Part shown: piece after piece, positions 28,120-37,286 of the stretch
Layout: every line of letters begins with the position of its first letter
Numbering within the stretch: position 1 is the first letter of the stretch
DNA from: Nocardia panacis
GTDB lineage: Bacteria > Actinomycetota > Actinomycetes > Mycobacteriales > Mycobacteriaceae
Length of the DNA stretch: 64,000 nucleotides
NCBI RefSeq assembly: GCF_003598715.1
Contig: NZ_QZFU01000016.1
Coordinates: 310,001-374,000 of the forward strand
Direction of reading: 5' to 3'
Program-made: the position numbers and the translations under genes
The notes under the pieces: generated by a model
Databases searched by the model: none
The model's input: only the letters and a program-made list of their open reading frames with translations
Told to the model about the DNA's origin: nothing

Positions 28120-29064
28120 TCAGTCGCGCCCCGCGTGCGAATGCTCCGGCGCCTCGGTAGGGGGTGTGTCGGCGGACCCACCCAGATGGGTGCGGGCGAA
28201 CTCCAGGGTGCGGCGCAGCATGGCGACACGCTCGGTGGCGGTCCGCGCGTTCTGGGTATTGATCTCGGCCACCGCGTGACCGGTGAATCCGGTGCGAACC
28301 AGCATGGCGCACACCTCGGCGCACGGCTGGGCGCCCTCGCCGGGAATCAAATGTTCGTCATGGGCCGCGCCGCGTCCGTCGGCCAGATGCAGGTGTGCCA
28401 GGCCGTTTCCCATGCGCGCGGCCAGCGCCAGCGGATCCGCGCCCGCCGTGGCCGTATGCGACAGATCGAGGGTGTAGTGCCGGAAACCCGTGTCGGTCGG
28501 ATCGAAGGACGGGCTGAAGGCCGTCACCGCCAGGCCGGGGCCGCCGCGCTTCTCGAGGCGTTTCACATCCGCGCCGCGCCGAAACAGGGTGTCGGCGCGC
28601 ATGGGGAACATATTCTCCACCGCGACCCGCACCGGACTCGCCTCCTCGAGCTCACCCACCTGATCGGCGAAATTCTCGGCGTAGCGGCGCTGCCACCGGA
28701 ACGGCGGATGCACCACCACGGTGTCCGCACCGAGCGCCTCGGCGGTGTGCACACTGCGTACCAGCTTGGCCGCCGGATCCGCGCCCCAGACCCGCTGCGA
28801 GATGAGCAGGCACGGCGCATGCACGGCCAGCACGGGCACACCGTACTTGTGCGCGTACGCCTGCACGGTGGCAATGCTCTGGCTTGCCGGTTCGGCCCAC
28901 ACCATCAGCTCGATGCCGTCGTAGCCGAGTTCGGCCGCGTAGCGGAAGGCGGCCTCCGCGTTCTGCGGATACACCGAGGCCGTGGACAGGCCGACCAGGA
29001 TCGGCGCGGCGGAACCCGCCGGATCCTGTTCGCGCGTGCCGCCGGCCTGTTCGGAATTCCCCAC
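28120..29064 (-). CDS. TIM-barrel sugar phosphate isomerase/epimerase family protein
   Basis: 314 residues from GTG 29064, with GGGAG 5 bases upstream and 14 bp after the previous stop; the longer frame to 29328 is rejected. The xylose-isomerase-like (AP endonuclease 2) barrel is seen in ILVGLSTASVYP, GYDGIELMVW, TVVVHPPFRW, VAVENMFPM and HLHLADGRGAAHDEHL, which supply metal-binding His, Glu and Asp residues. Corresponds to Rv0498. Substrate unknown. Confidence 0.85.
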   Translation of the reverse strand: MGNSEQAGGTREQDPAGSAAPILVGLSTASVYPQNAEAAFRYAAELGYDGIELMVWAEPASQSIATVQAYAHKYGVPVLAVHAPCLLISQRVWGADPAAKLVRSVHTAEALGADTVVVHPPFRWQRRYAENFADQVGELEEASPVRVAVENMFPMRADTLFRRGADVKRLEKRGGPGLAVTAFSPSFDPTDTGFRHYTLDLSHTATAGADPLALAARMGNGLAHLHLADGRGAAHDEHLIPGEGAQPCAEVCAMLVRTGFTGHAVAEINTQNARTATERVAMLRRTLEFARTHLGGSADTPPTEAPEHSHAGRD

Positions 29065-29078
29065 AGCCGCTCCCTGAC

Positions 29079-30959
29079 TCAGTTGGTGCTGAGTAGGAAG
29101 GCTAGCGGCCCCAGCGTGACGAAGCTGCCGACGACCACCGCGATGACCGTGGACAGGATGTCGTCGGTGCGACGCAGGATGCGAACCAGAGCGACCAGAC
29201 CGAGGATCACCACCATGGCCAGGGTCAACGCGACCCACGGCAGCATCTCCCACATGCGCTCGAAACCCTTGAACAGCAGCATGCCCGCGACGGCGGCCCC
29301 TACGCTTTGCCCGCCGAGGATCAACCACTGCTTGCGATTGTCGGCCTCGGTGGGTTTGGCGACGCGGGCGCGGCGACTGGCGGAGCGGCCGGGGCGCGGG
29401 GACTCCGGTTCGGCCTCGTCCGCGACGTCGTCGACATCCTTGCGCAAGCTGACCGAGGCGTAGACCTCGGTCCTGTTCTCGTCGGCGAAATCGTTGTCGG
29501 CGGCGCGACCGCGCTTGCCGCGGCCCTTGCGCCCCTCAGCGGCGCGCTCGGCCCGGTCCACCCCCTCGCGCATCAGGTCGCCCGCCACCGTGGGGCCGGA
29601 CAGCAGTTGCTGATCCTGGCTGGCCAGCGACCAAGCGGCCGTCATACCGCCGGTCTGCGGTGGCGGCTCGGGCGATTCGGCGGACTTGTGCCTGCGCGCG
29701 GACCACGCAGGCAGCGCGGATCCCCGCCTACCGTTTCGTCGATCCGAATCGCCCTGCGGCGCTTCGGGATTCGATCCGCGTGACCAGTCACGCTGCTCCG
29801 GGATCTCGCCCGAGCGCGGCGCGCCGGCCCTGGACCGATCCCGCTGCTCGGGGATGCCACCCGACGGGGGCGCATAGCCGTTCGGCCCGAACTCGGGCGC
29901 GCGACCTGCCGGGTCGGCCCCCGGAGTGCGCCTCCCGAACTCCGGAACCCGGCCCTTCGCGTCGAACTCCGGTGCGACGCTGTTCGCGCCGAACTCGGAT
30001 ACCCGACCATTCGGACCGAACTCGGGTGCACGGCCAATCGAGCCAAGCTCGGGCGCACGGCCAATCGAACCAAGCTCAGGCGCACGGTTGCTCGCTCCGA
30101 ACTCTGGAGCGCGACCGTTCGGCCCGAACTCGGGCGCGCGCGGCATGAACTCCGTCGCGTGACCATTCGCACCCAACTCCGGACCGCGACCATTCGCACC
30201 GAACTCTGGGCCGCGACCATTCGCACCGAACTCGGAGCTGCGACCATTCGCACCCAACTCCGGACCGCGACCATTCGCACCGAACTCGGGTACACGACCC
30301 GGACCGAATTCCGGCGCATGACCATTCGGGCCGGGCGTGCGGCCGGGCAAGGCGGTTTCGGGCGCACGAGCGGGTTCGGCGATCCGACCCATCGGCCCCG
30401 ACTCCGGGGCACGACTATCCGGGGCGAAACCGCCCGCCGCCTCCGCGGCCTCCTTCGCGCGGCGACGCGCGGCGCGACCGCCCGGCTTCGGCTCCTCCGG
30501 CGCGAATTCCGGCGGGGTCTCCCGCAGCGGACGCGCCTGCGCGGCACCCTCGATGGTTTCGGGACGATGCCTGCGACCGCCGAAACCCTCCGGCACGTCG
30601 GGCGTGCCGAGCGGGTTGTACATGGTGATCGGACCCGACATCGGCGAATACGCCACCGGGGCGGGCTGTTCCGGCCCACCGTAGGGAACCGGTTCGGGCG
30701 CTTGATAATTCGTGGCCGCGCCGGGAGCGGCGGAATGGGGCGCCGCGGGCGCGGACGGGTCCTCGGCCGCCTCGTCCTCGGGGGCGGCGTGCGCGGAATG
30801 ACCGCTGCCGACCCGGATGACGGGCAGATCGCCGGTCAGTTCGGCGACCGAGATGCCTCGGCCGCCGCGCCTGCGCCTGCCGCCGCTCGCGGCGGGGGCC
30901 GCGCCCTGCTGACCGTTTCGGGCAAGCAGTTCCGCGACCGAAAGCTGTTTCTCACTCAC
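29079..30959 (-). CDS. Membrane protein with long PEFGANGR-type nonapeptide repeat (Rv0497-like)
   Basis: 626 residues from GTG 30959, which shares GTGA with the ppx stop; the frame open to 32378 is antisense to ppx. Order: Arg/Gly-rich start, Pro/Ala/Glu disordered stretch, a central repeat of about twenty 9-residue units (PE[FL]GANGRG type), an acidic/basic linker, and two or three membrane helices in the last 110 residues (GGQSVGAAVAGMLLF, VALTLAMVVILGLVALV, VIAVVVGSFVTLGPL). The M. tuberculosis homologue is about 310 residues, so the repeat has doubled the length. Disordered cytoplasmic region on a membrane anchor; function unknown. Confidence 0.8.
   Translation of the reverse strand: MSEKQLSVAELLARNGQQGAAPAASGGRRRRGGRGISVAELTGDLPVIRVGSGHSAHAAPEDEAAEDPSAPAAPHSAAPGAATNYQAPEPVPYGGPEQPAPVAYSPMSGPITMYNPLGTPDVPEGFGGRRHRPETIEGAAQARPLRETPPEFAPEEPKPGGRAARRRAKEAAEAAGGFAPDSRAPESGPMGRIAEPARAPETALPGRTPGPNGHAPEFGPGRVPEFGANGRGPELGANGRSSEFGANGRGPEFGANGRGPELGANGHATEFMPRAPEFGPNGRAPEFGASNRAPELGSIGRAPELGSIGRAPEFGPNGRVSEFGANSVAPEFDAKGRVPEFGRRTPGADPAGRAPEFGPNGYAPPSGGIPEQRDRSRAGAPRSGEIPEQRDWSRGSNPEAPQGDSDRRNGRRGSALPAWSARRHKSAESPEPPPQTGGMTAAWSLASQDQQLLSGPTVAGDLMREGVDRAERAAEGRKGRGKRGRAADNDFADENRTEVYASVSLRKDVDDVADEAEPESPRPGRSASRRARVAKPTEADNRKQWLILGGQSVGAAVAGMLLFKGFERMWEMLPWVALTLAMVVILGLVALVRILRRTDDILSTVIAVVVGSFVTLGPLAFLLSTN
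29870..30345 (-). repeat. In-frame 27-bp tandem repeat array inside the Rv0497-like gene
   Basis: About 17-20 copies of a 27-bp unit (for example CGACCATTCGCACCGAACTC plus seven bases) encode G-P-E-F-G-A-N-G-R. Adjacent copies are close to identical at the nucleotide level, so the array expands and contracts by slippage or unequal crossing-over without breaking frame. Copy number probably varies among strains. Confidence 0.85.
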
Positions 30960-31987
30960 GAAGGCACAACTCCAATCGGGCCCGATAGGGGCGCGCCGCC
31001 ACCCGGTTCCTGGCGGTCGTCGGCCGCCGGGCCGGGGGTGCACTTGGCGGTGGGTCCGCCGTTCATATCGGTATCCAGTTTGCGCAGGATCAGCCCTTCG
31101 CGCAGCGCCCACGGACAAATTTCCAGGGTGTCGAGCGATAGTGCCCGCATACTCGCCTCCGCGACCAGCGCGCCGGCCACGAGCTGCTGCGACCGATCCG
31201 AACTCACGCCCTCCAATTCTGCACGGTCGGCGGCCGTCATTCGGGAGATGAACGCGATCAGTTGGCGCAGACCGGAACTGGTGAGGGTGCGGCGCACCCT
31301 GGTGCCCGCCGCCGACGGCGCGGCGCCGGTGAGTCGGGCCAGCGAGCGGAAGGTCTTGGAGGTGCCAACGGCCAGGTCGGGCTTGCCCGGTTCGATGAGT
31401 TGTTTGGCGGGGGTGACCAATTCGGCGTCGAGCCAGTCGCGCAGCACCGCGATGCGGCGCTTGCCGGGCGGATCCTCGCGCAGCCACTCCCTGGTGAGTC
31501 GGCCCGCGCCCAATTGCAGCGAGACCGCGACATCGGGGGCCTCGTCCGCGCCATTGGTCATTTCCAATGAGCCGCCGCCGATATCGAGGTTCAGGATGCG
31601 GCCCGCACTCCAGCCGTACCAGCGGCGCACCGCGAGAAAGGTCAGTCTCGCCTCGTCGACGCCCGCGAGCACCTCGAGATCGACGCCGCTCTCGCGGCGG
31701 ACCCTGGCCAGCACCTGTTCGGAATTCGTGGCTTCCCGCAGCGCCGACGTAGCGAAAGGCATGAGCTCCACGCACCGGGACGTCTCCGCGATGCTGGCGA
31801 ATTCGGCCACCGTATCGATGAGTCGACGCGCACCCGCCTCGGTGATCCGCCCGTGGCTGTCCATGTTCTCCGAGAGTCGAAGGGTGGCCTTCGTCGAACT
31901 CATCGGCATGGGGTGACCACCACGATGGGCGTCCACCACCAGCAGGTGCACGGTATTGCTTCCGACGTCGAGTACCCCTAGCCGCAC
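30956..31987 (-). CDS. ppx: Exopolyphosphatase / GppA-type phosphatase (Ppx1-like)
   Basis: 343 residues from GTG 31987, chosen because [19 protein letters not shown] matches the start of mycobacterial Ppx1; GTG 31996 is possible. ASKHA-fold phosphate loops: [12 protein letters not shown] and [13 protein letters not shown], plus [11 protein letters not shown]. Degrades inorganic polyphosphate and/or pppGpp. Located in the same region as the phosphate-responsive SenX3-RegX3 system, which suits phosphate homeostasis. Overlaps the Rv0497-like gene by 4 bp. Confidence 0.9.
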   Translation of the reverse strand: MRLGVLDVGSNTVHLLVVDAHRGGHPMPMSSTKATLRLSENMDSHGRITEAGARRLIDTVAEFASIAETSRCVELMPFATSALREATNSEQVLARVRRESGVDLEVLAGVDEARLTFLAVRRWYGWSAGRILNLDIGGGSLEMTNGADEAPDVAVSLQLGAGRLTREWLREDPPGKRRIAVLRDWLDAELVTPAKQLIEPGKPDLAVGTSKTFRSLARLTGAAPSAAGTRVRRTLTSSGLRQLIAFISRMTAADRAELEGVSSDRSQQLVAGALVAEASMRALSLDTLEICPWALREGLILRKLDTDMNGGPTAKCTPGPAADDRQEPGGGAPLSGPIGVVPS

Positions 31988-32052
31988 AAAGAACACGGTA
32001 CTGGGTCGGCCGCCGCAACAGGTCACGCGATCGAACTGTTAGCGTCTCGCCT

Positions 32053-32922
32053 GTGACGGTAGGCGCATCCGGTAAGTCCACTCCCCGGCCCCGACCAGCG
32101 GGAAAGATCGATCCGAGCCCCGAGGTCGATCTCGATTTTCCCCGCGAGTGGATCGAGTTCGTCGATCCAGCAAATGACGAGCATCTGATCGTGGCCGACC
32201 TGACGTGGCTGCTGTCGAAGTGGACGTGTGTCTTCGGCACGCCCGCCTGCCAAGGCATCCTGGCCGACCGTCCCGACGACGGCTGCTGCTCGCACGGCGC
32301 GTTCCTGTCCGACAAGGACGATCGCAGACGGTTGCAGCAGGCTGTGAAAATGCTCACTGCCGAGGACTGGCAGCTCATGGGTGAGGCCCGCGACGCCGAC
32401 GGGAAGATCGGTAAGAAGGGCTATCTGGAACTGGATGACCTGGAGGACGAGCCCGCCCTGCGCACCCGCCGCCACGAGGGTGCGTGCATCTTCCTCAATC
32501 GGCCGGGTTTCGCGGGCGGGGTCGGCTGCGCGCTGCACCGGATGGCACTGCGCAAGGGCATCGAGCCGCTCGAGGTGAAGCCGGATGTGTGCTGGCAGTT
32601 GCCGATCCGCCGCACCCAGGACTGGGTGGACCGCACCGACGGGGTGCAGATCCTGCGCACCGTGATCACCGAATACGACCGGCGCGGCTGGGGTCCCGGC
32701 GGTCTGGATCTGGACTGGTACTGCTCCGGCTCCCCCGACGCGCACGTCGGCGCGCGCCCCGTGTGGCAGTCCTACGCCCCCGAACTGAAGGAACTGCTGG
32801 GCGAACCGGCCTACGACGAACTGGCCCGACACTGCAAGCGACGCGAAGGTCTGGGACTCATCGCCATCCACCCGGCCACCGTGCACGCCGACCGGATGCG
32901 CACGGCCGACCAGACGGCATAG
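32053..32922 (+). CDS. Conserved cysteine-rich hypothetical protein (Rv0495c-like)
   Basis: 289 residues from GTG 32053, diverging from ppx by 65 bp. Cys residues cluster in [33 protein letters not shown] and VCWQLP, a pattern suited to binding a metal or Fe-S cluster. The rest is soluble, without signal. Strongly conserved at this position in mycobacteria and Nocardia; I do not know a demonstrated function. Confidence 0.8.
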   Translation: MTVGASGKSTPRPRPAGKIDPSPEVDLDFPREWIEFVDPANDEHLIVADLTWLLSKWTCVFGTPACQGILADRPDDGCCSHGAFLSDKDDRRRLQQAVKMLTAEDWQLMGEARDADGKIGKKGYLELDDLEDEPALRTRRHEGACIFLNRPGFAGGVGCALHRMALRKGIEPLEVKPDVCWQLPIRRTQDWVDRTDGVQILRTVITEYDRRGWGPGGLDLDWYCSGSPDAHVGARPVWQSYAPELKELLGEPAYDELARHCKRREGLGLIAIHPATVHADRMRTADQTA

Positions 32923-33010
32923 CTGTGGGAGAGCCGATCGGTCGGCCCAACAATGGCAGAGCCGACCAGACGGCATCACCGCGGCAGAGCCGACCGGTCA
33001 GCCCAACCGA
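32895..33010. repeat. Imperfect short tandem duplication
   Basis: GACCAGACGGCAT followed about 57 bases later by GACCAGACGGCAT, with related CAGAGCCGA...GGTC...CCCAAC segments between and after. The first unit covers the end of the Rv0495c-like gene and the second is intergenic. A small local duplication with decay. Confidence 0.5.
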
Positions 33011-33097
33011 TCGGACCGCCTGATCGAAGGCGGAGTTGCCCGCCGGGTCACACGACGGTAGTGCGCACTTCACCGGAATACGGTTCGATATGCGGTT

Positions 33098-33427
33098 ATG
33101 TCCAAAAAAGTCCTGACCCTCGCGACCCTCGCCGTCGGAGCGGCACTCACCGCGCCCGGCCTCGCGCATGCCGAACCCGCCGACACCACCAAATTCTCCG
33201 ATCGCACGGCGGAATTCGTGAACTTCTCCGACCCGGCCGCGATCAACGCGCAGGCGCAGGGCAAACAGCTCATCGTGAGCCCCTACGGCACCCGCAACAC
33301 CATCGCCTGTCGCGGCGACGGCGCGGCCGTCCCCCTCTATGACTGCATGCAGGAGGACGCCTTCGGGTGGATCACCCTGAACAAGCAGGACACGCCGCTG
33401 GGCACCGCCTGGGTGCACATCGTGTGA
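33098..33427 (+). CDS. Small secreted hypothetical protein
   Basis: 109 residues. Signal peptide MSKKVLTLATLAVGAALTA-type, cleavage near AHAEP (residue 26). The mature 83 residues hold two Cys (IACRG and YDCMQED) likely forming a disulfide, and end in GTAWVHIV. Product of the type common in Nocardia, with no known family. It is followed by three tandem repeats. Confidence 0.75.
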   Translation: MSKKVLTLATLAVGAALTAPGLAHAEPADTTKFSDRTAEFVNFSDPAAINAQAQGKQLIVSPYGTRNTIACRGDGAAVPLYDCMQEDAFGWITLNKQDTPLGTAWVHIV

Positions 33428-33449
33428 CCACTGATCCGGGTCCGGTGCT

Positions 33450-33677
33450 GTGTTTGATCTGCGGCCTCCCGGTGACCTACGTGGTCACGCTGCGCTACCG
33501 CCTCCAGCCACGTCGCTCGGCCGCGGTGTCCGATCTGCGGCCTCCCGGTGACCTACGTGGCTACGCTGCGCTACCGCCTCCAGCCACGTCGCTCGGCCGC
33601 GGTGTTCGATCTGCGGCCTCCCGGTGACCTCCGTGGCTACGCTGCGCTACCGCCTCCAGCCACGTCGCTCGGCCGCG
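33450..33677 (+). repeat. Three tandem 76-bp intergenic repeat units
   Basis: Units start at 33450, 33526 and 33602 with exact 76-bp spacing and few differences. Each starts GTGTxxGATCTGCGGCCTCC and contains GCTACGCTGCGCTACCGCCT. The core GTGGYYACGCTGCGCTACC is shared with the 77-bp units at 27 kb and 16.8 kb, so this is a subfamily. It lies between the convergent ends of the secreted-protein gene and regX3. No spacer sequence, so not a CRISPR. Confidence 0.88.
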
Positions 33678-33689
33678 GCCGGGCCCGGA

Positions 33690-34379
33690 TCACGCCTCGA
33701 GCTTGTATCCCAGGCCACGCACCGTCACCAGGTGTTCCGGCTTGGCCGGATCGCCCTCGATCTTGGAGCGCAGCCGCTTGACGTGCACATCGAGGGTTTT
33801 GGTGTCGCCGACATAGTCCGCGCCCCATACCCGGTCGATGAGCTGACCTCGGGTGAGCACCCGGCCGGAATTGCGCAGCAGGTATTCGAGCAGGTCGAAT
33901 TCCTTGAGCGGCAGGGTGACCGGTTTGCCGTTGACCAGCACCGTGTGCCGATCGACATCCATCCGCACCGGACCGGCCTCCAGCACGCCGGATTCACTGC
34001 CGCCATCCAGATCGTCGCCCGCGCCGCGCCGCAGCACCGCGCGGATGCGCGCGATGAGCTCACGCGCCGAATAGGGCTTGGTCACATAGTCGTCGGCGCC
34101 CAGTTCCAGGCCGACCACCTTGTCGATCTCGCTGTCGCGGGCGGTCACCATGATCACCGGAACACCGCTGCGGGTGCGCAGTTGCTTGCACACATCGGTG
34201 CCGCTCATACCGGGCAGCATCAGATCCAGCAGCACGATATCCGCGCCGGAGCGATCGAATTCGGCGAGCGCGGAGGGTCCATCGCCGACCACGGTGACCT
34301 CGAATCCCTCCTTGCGCAGGAGAAAGGCGAGCGGATCGGCCAGCGACTCCTCATCCTCGACGATCAGAACACTCGTCAT
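33690..34379 (-). CDS. regX3: Response regulator RegX3
   Basis: 229 residues. Receiver domain with acidic pocket (VEDEES), phospho-acceptor Asp52 ([13 protein letters not shown]) and Lys in [10 protein letters not shown]. The OmpR/PhoB winged helix follows from ~130, with recognition helix region [14 protein letters not shown]. Partner of SenX3; in mycobacteria the pair controls the phosphate-starvation response. The start overlaps the senX3 stop by 4 bp, unlike mycobacteria, where a MIRU-type repeat separates the two. Confidence 0.95.
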   Translation of the reverse strand: MTSVLIVEDEESLADPLAFLLRKEGFEVTVVGDGPSALAEFDRSGADIVLLDLMLPGMSGTDVCKQLRTRSGVPVIMVTARDSEIDKVVGLELGADDYVTKPYSARELIARIRAVLRRGAGDDLDGGSESGVLEAGPVRMDVDRHTVLVNGKPVTLPLKEFDLLEYLLRNSGRVLTRGQLIDRVWGADYVGDTKTLDVHVKRLRSKIEGDPAKPEHLVTVRGLGYKLEA

Positions 34380-35611
34380 CTGCGTGCCTCCACACCGTTG
34401 GTTCGACCCGGCCCCATGGGACGCGGGCTTATTTCTCTCGTGCCCACTGCGGATTCGGCGGAATCCTCATCACCGTCGGTCTCGTGGTGGGCGGGTATTC
34501 GCAGGGTGAATGTCGATCCGGTCCCCAGTTTGCTCCACAGGGTGATCTCACCGTTGTGGTTGGCCGCCACATGTTTGACGATAGCCAGCCCGAGGCCGGT
34601 GCCGCCGGTGGCGCGCGAACGGGCCTTGTCGGAGCGGAAGAATCGCTCGAACACCCGCTCCTGGTCCTCCTTGGCGATACCGATACCGCGATCGGTGACG
34701 GCCATGGCCACATGATCGCCGCGCAGCGAGCGGCTGACCGAGACGTGCGAGCCGGGCAGTGAATAGGCGATCGCATTCTCCACCAGGTTGGACAGGGCGG
34801 TGACCAGCAGCGTCTCATCGCCGAGCACCTCGAGGCCGCTGGGCCGGTCGGTGCTGACGGTGATGCCCGCGGCCTCGGCGGCGGTGCGGGACCGGTCCAC
34901 GGCCTGGTTGACCACGGTGTCCACATCGACCACCGACAGGTCGGGCAGTTTCTCCGCACCCTGCAGGCGCGAGAGCGCGATCAACTCGGTGACCATCTTG
35001 CCGAGGCGGCGCGATTCGCCGAGGACCCGCTGACCGAAGTGCCGCACCGCGTCCGGGTCGTCGGCCGATTCCAGCAGTGCCTCGGCCAACAGGCTCATCG
35101 CGCCGACCGGCGTCTTGAGTTCGTGGCTGACATTCGCCACGAAATCGCGGCGGGTGGCCTCCATGCGGGCCTGTTCAGAATCGTCGTCGGCGAACAGAAC
35201 GGTGAAGTTGGTCTCCTCGCGCGAGAGCGGCCTGGCCACCCCGCGCACGGCGATGCGGCTGCGGCCGGGCATCGGATTCTTCGCGGTCAGGTCGAATTCG
35301 GCGGATTCGCCGGAGGCCAGCACCTTCTCCACGGCGGCCCAGGCGCGCTCGTCGAGCAGACGGTTGCGGACCAGGCCCAGTTCCTCCGCGCGGGGGTTCA
35401 CCAGCACCACGTCGCGGTACTCGTCGACGACGGCGATACCGCTCTCGGAGGCGAGCACGATGAGGTCGAGCACCTGGGACATGGTGAGCCCCGATTCGGC
35501 CTGGCGGCGCGCGGCCTGCCTGGCATTCATGTAGGGGATCAGTAGCCCGCCGACTGCCAGACCTACGACGGCCGCGACAACTGCCAGCAGCACGGTCTGG
35601 GGAACACTCAC
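34376..35611 (-). CDS. senX3: Sensor histidine kinase SenX3
   Basis: 411 residues from GTG 35611. One clear N-terminal membrane helix (residues ~6-26) and a PAS-like domain (~45-140) come first. The dimerisation/phosphotransfer helix carries His163 in [19 protein letters not shown]. The ATPase domain has [20 protein letters not shown] and [12 protein letters not shown]. Phosphate-linked sensor controlling RegX3. The region directly upstream contains copy 1 of a 196-bp duplication, which may have displaced the original promoter context. Confidence 0.95.
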   Translation of the reverse strand: MSVPQTVLLAVVAAVVGLAVGGLLIPYMNARQAARRQAESGLTMSQVLDLIVLASESGIAVVDEYRDVVLVNPRAEELGLVRNRLLDERAWAAVEKVLASGESAEFDLTAKNPMPGRSRIAVRGVARPLSREETNFTVLFADDDSEQARMEATRRDFVANVSHELKTPVGAMSLLAEALLESADDPDAVRHFGQRVLGESRRLGKMVTELIALSRLQGAEKLPDLSVVDVDTVVNQAVDRSRTAAEAAGITVSTDRPSGLEVLGDETLLVTALSNLVENAIAYSLPGSHVSVSRSLRGDHVAMAVTDRGIGIAKEDQERVFERFFRSDKARSRATGGTGLGLAIVKHVAANHNGEITLWSKLGTGSTFTLRIPAHHETDGDEDSAESAVGTREISPRPMGPGRTNGVEARR

Positions 35612-35715
35612 AGTTGAATCGTACGATCGCCGACCGACGCGCCGAGCACAGGTACTCGAAGTTTCACGCAGGTCACAGGCGATTGTGCCACCGTTAGCCT
35701 GCCGTTCACGCTCTG

Positions 35716-36108
35716 TCCGCCTCTCCGCGACTTTTGCCGGTCGTAAGTGCCTCGACTGTCGGTCACCGGACCTGCGGTTGAGCAACACTCGACCTTTGGG
35801 CGTTCCCGGTGAGTTACCCGGACTCTCACGAAATCAGTTGTTACGTCGAATAGTCAGGGGCTGCTCCAATTCGTCGGCACCCGCCGCCATGGCGGCAGTC
35901 ACTGTGCGTCCATCCGCCTCCCCGCGACTTCTGCCGGTCGTAGTGCCTCGACTGTCGGTCACCGGACCTGCGGTTGAGCAACACTCGACCTTTGGGCGTT
36001 CCCGGTGAGTTACCCGGACTCTCACGAAATCAGTTGTTACGTCGAATAGTCAGGGGCTGCTCCAATTCGTCGGCACCCGCCGCCATGGCGGCGGTCACTG
36101 TGCGTCCA
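35716..36108. repeat. 196-bp tandem duplication (HxlR 3' end plus downstream spacer)
   Basis: Copy 1 at 35716-35912 (197 bp) and copy 2 at 35913-36108 (196 bp) differ by only a few substitutions and one missing A. Each contains the last ~26 codons of the HxlR-family gene, its stop and the spacer that follows. The near identity indicates a recent event. Copy 2 carries the end of the intact gene; copy 1 is a detached tail. Confidence 0.92.
35834..35912 (-). pseudogene. Duplicated 3' fragment of the HxlR-family regulator gene
   Basis: Encodes the tail TVTAAMAAGADELEQPLTIRRNN plus stop, identical in protein sequence to the end of the intact gene at 36030, but lacks the DNA-binding part and a start. 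Product of the 196-bp duplication, not a functional gene. Confidence 0.8.
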
Positions 36109-36452
36109 TGTTTGTCTACCCAGTCACCGAGGGCGTAGAGGGGGATCAACAGGTCCGTGCCCGCGGTGGTGAGTCGGTATTCGACGCGCGGTGGGGCCTC
36201 GGCGTAGCGGTGGCGCTCGACCAGGGCCATCCGTTCCATGCGGCGCAGGGTCTGGGTGAGCATCTTCTTGCTGATGCCGCCGATGGCCGCGCGCAACTCG
36301 CCCGGACGCATCGGACCCTCGCGCAGCGTGTACACCACTACCGGCAGCCAGGAGTTGCCGAACAGGTCGACGCCGAGTCGGGCCGGGCAGTCCGCCTCGT
36401 AGTCGCCGTAGGGCGGTAGGAACTGAATCGGTTCGGCCTGGTCGAGCGTCAT
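36030..36452 (-). CDS. HxlR-family transcriptional regulator
   Basis: 140 residues from ATG 36452 (GTG 36461 possible). HxlR winged helix: CPARLGVDLFGNSWLPVV (the start Cys typical of the family), LRAAIGGISKKMLTQTLRRM and the wing RVEYRLTTAGTDL. Divergent from the F420-type reductase gene with 91 bp between starts, the usual arrangement of an HxlR repressor and its oxidoreductase target. Its 3' end is duplicated downstream. Confidence 0.9.
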   Translation of the reverse strand: MTLDQAEPIQFLPPYGDYEADCPARLGVDLFGNSWLPVVVYTLREGPMRPGELRAAIGGISKKMLTQTLRRMERMALVERHRYAEAPPRVEYRLTTAGTDLLIPLYALGDWVDKHGRTVTAAMAAGADELEQPLTIRRNN

Positions 36453-36543
36453 TGATCCCACTATGCCAAGCCGTTGGGCACCCGCGGGTGCCTATCGGGG
36501 TGCCTAGTTTCTCGAATGTTGTTCTCTCGAATGAGGAGTTGAG

Positions 36544-37203
36544 ATGCGAATCGGGATCATCGGTGCCGGCGCGATGGCGCGGGCATTGGGTGCGGGGTGG
36601 GTCGCGGCCGGGCACGAGATCCGCGTCGGTGCGCGTGATGTCGGCGCGGCCGAGGCGGCGGCACGGGAACTGGGCGGCGCGCGGGCCGGAACCATCGCCG
36701 CGGCGGTGGATTTCGGCGAGGTGCTGCTGCCGGCCATCCCGCCGAGCGCCTGGGATGACGTATTGCGTTCCGCACCGGAGGGATTCACGGGCAAGGTGCT
36801 GATCGACTGCTCCAACGCGTTCATTCCGGACGCGGCCGCGGGCGAAGGGATGACGGCGTTCGTGCTCAGCGAGGAGGCGGTGCCCGAGCGCATCGCGGCG
36901 AGTGTGCCGGGCGCGAGCGTGGTGAAGGCGTTCAATCTGTGCGCGGCGGAGGTATGGGCGTCGCCCGCACGGGAATTCGAGGGTCGCCGACTCGGGGTCC
37001 CGCTGTGCGGTGACGAGAACGGTGTGCGGGTCGTCTCGGGGCTGATCGAGGATCTGCGACTGCGACCGATGCCCGCGGGTGGACTGCACCAGGCCAGGTA
37101 TTTGGAGGCGATGTCGGTGCTCGTGGTCGGGCTCTGGTTCGCCGGACATGATCCGCGCGCGGCGCTGCCGCCGCTCGACGCCGCGTTCGCCGAAGTCGAC
37201 TGA
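36544..37203 (+). CDS. NAD(P)-binding reductase, F420-dependent NADP oxidoreductase family
   Basis: 219 residues. N-terminal dinucleotide motif MRIGIIGAGAMARAL, then VDFGEVLLPAIPPSAW and GKVLIDCSNAF, as in NADPH-dependent F420 reductases and relatives; a C-terminal helix bundle follows. Members pass hydride between NADPH and F420 or reduce small substrates. Divergent from the HxlR regulator, likely its target. Confidence 0.85.
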   Translation: MRIGIIGAGAMARALGAGWVAAGHEIRVGARDVGAAEAAARELGGARAGTIAAAVDFGEVLLPAIPPSAWDDVLRSAPEGFTGKVLIDCSNAFIPDAAAGEGMTAFVLSEEAVPERIAASVPGASVVKAFNLCAAEVWASPAREFEGRRLGVPLCGDENGVRVVSGLIEDLRLRPMPAGGLHQARYLEAMSVLVVGLWFAGHDPRAALPPLDAAFAEVD

Positions 37204-37230
37204 GCCGAAATCAACCGGGCCGAGATACCG

Positions 37231-37276
37231 GAAGGGCGTCTTCGTGCGACGCCGTTGTCGCGCGAAGACGCCCTTC
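37231..37276. terminator. Bidirectional terminator
   Basis: GAAGGGCGTCTTCG and its perfect 14-bp complement are separated by an 18-base loop between two convergent genes (reductase and CocE-type hydrolase). It can serve both directions. Confidence 0.7.
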
Positions 37277-37286
37277 GAATCCGCCA

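Noticed and set aside
30960..32378. Extension of the Rv0497-like frame to 1099 residues
   Set aside because: Antisense or alternate frame to ppx and the Rv0495c-like gene; the real start GTG 30959 overlaps the ppx stop.
33450..33677. CRISPR-like array
   Set aside because: The units are contiguous 76-bp repeats with no spacers and no cas genes nearby.
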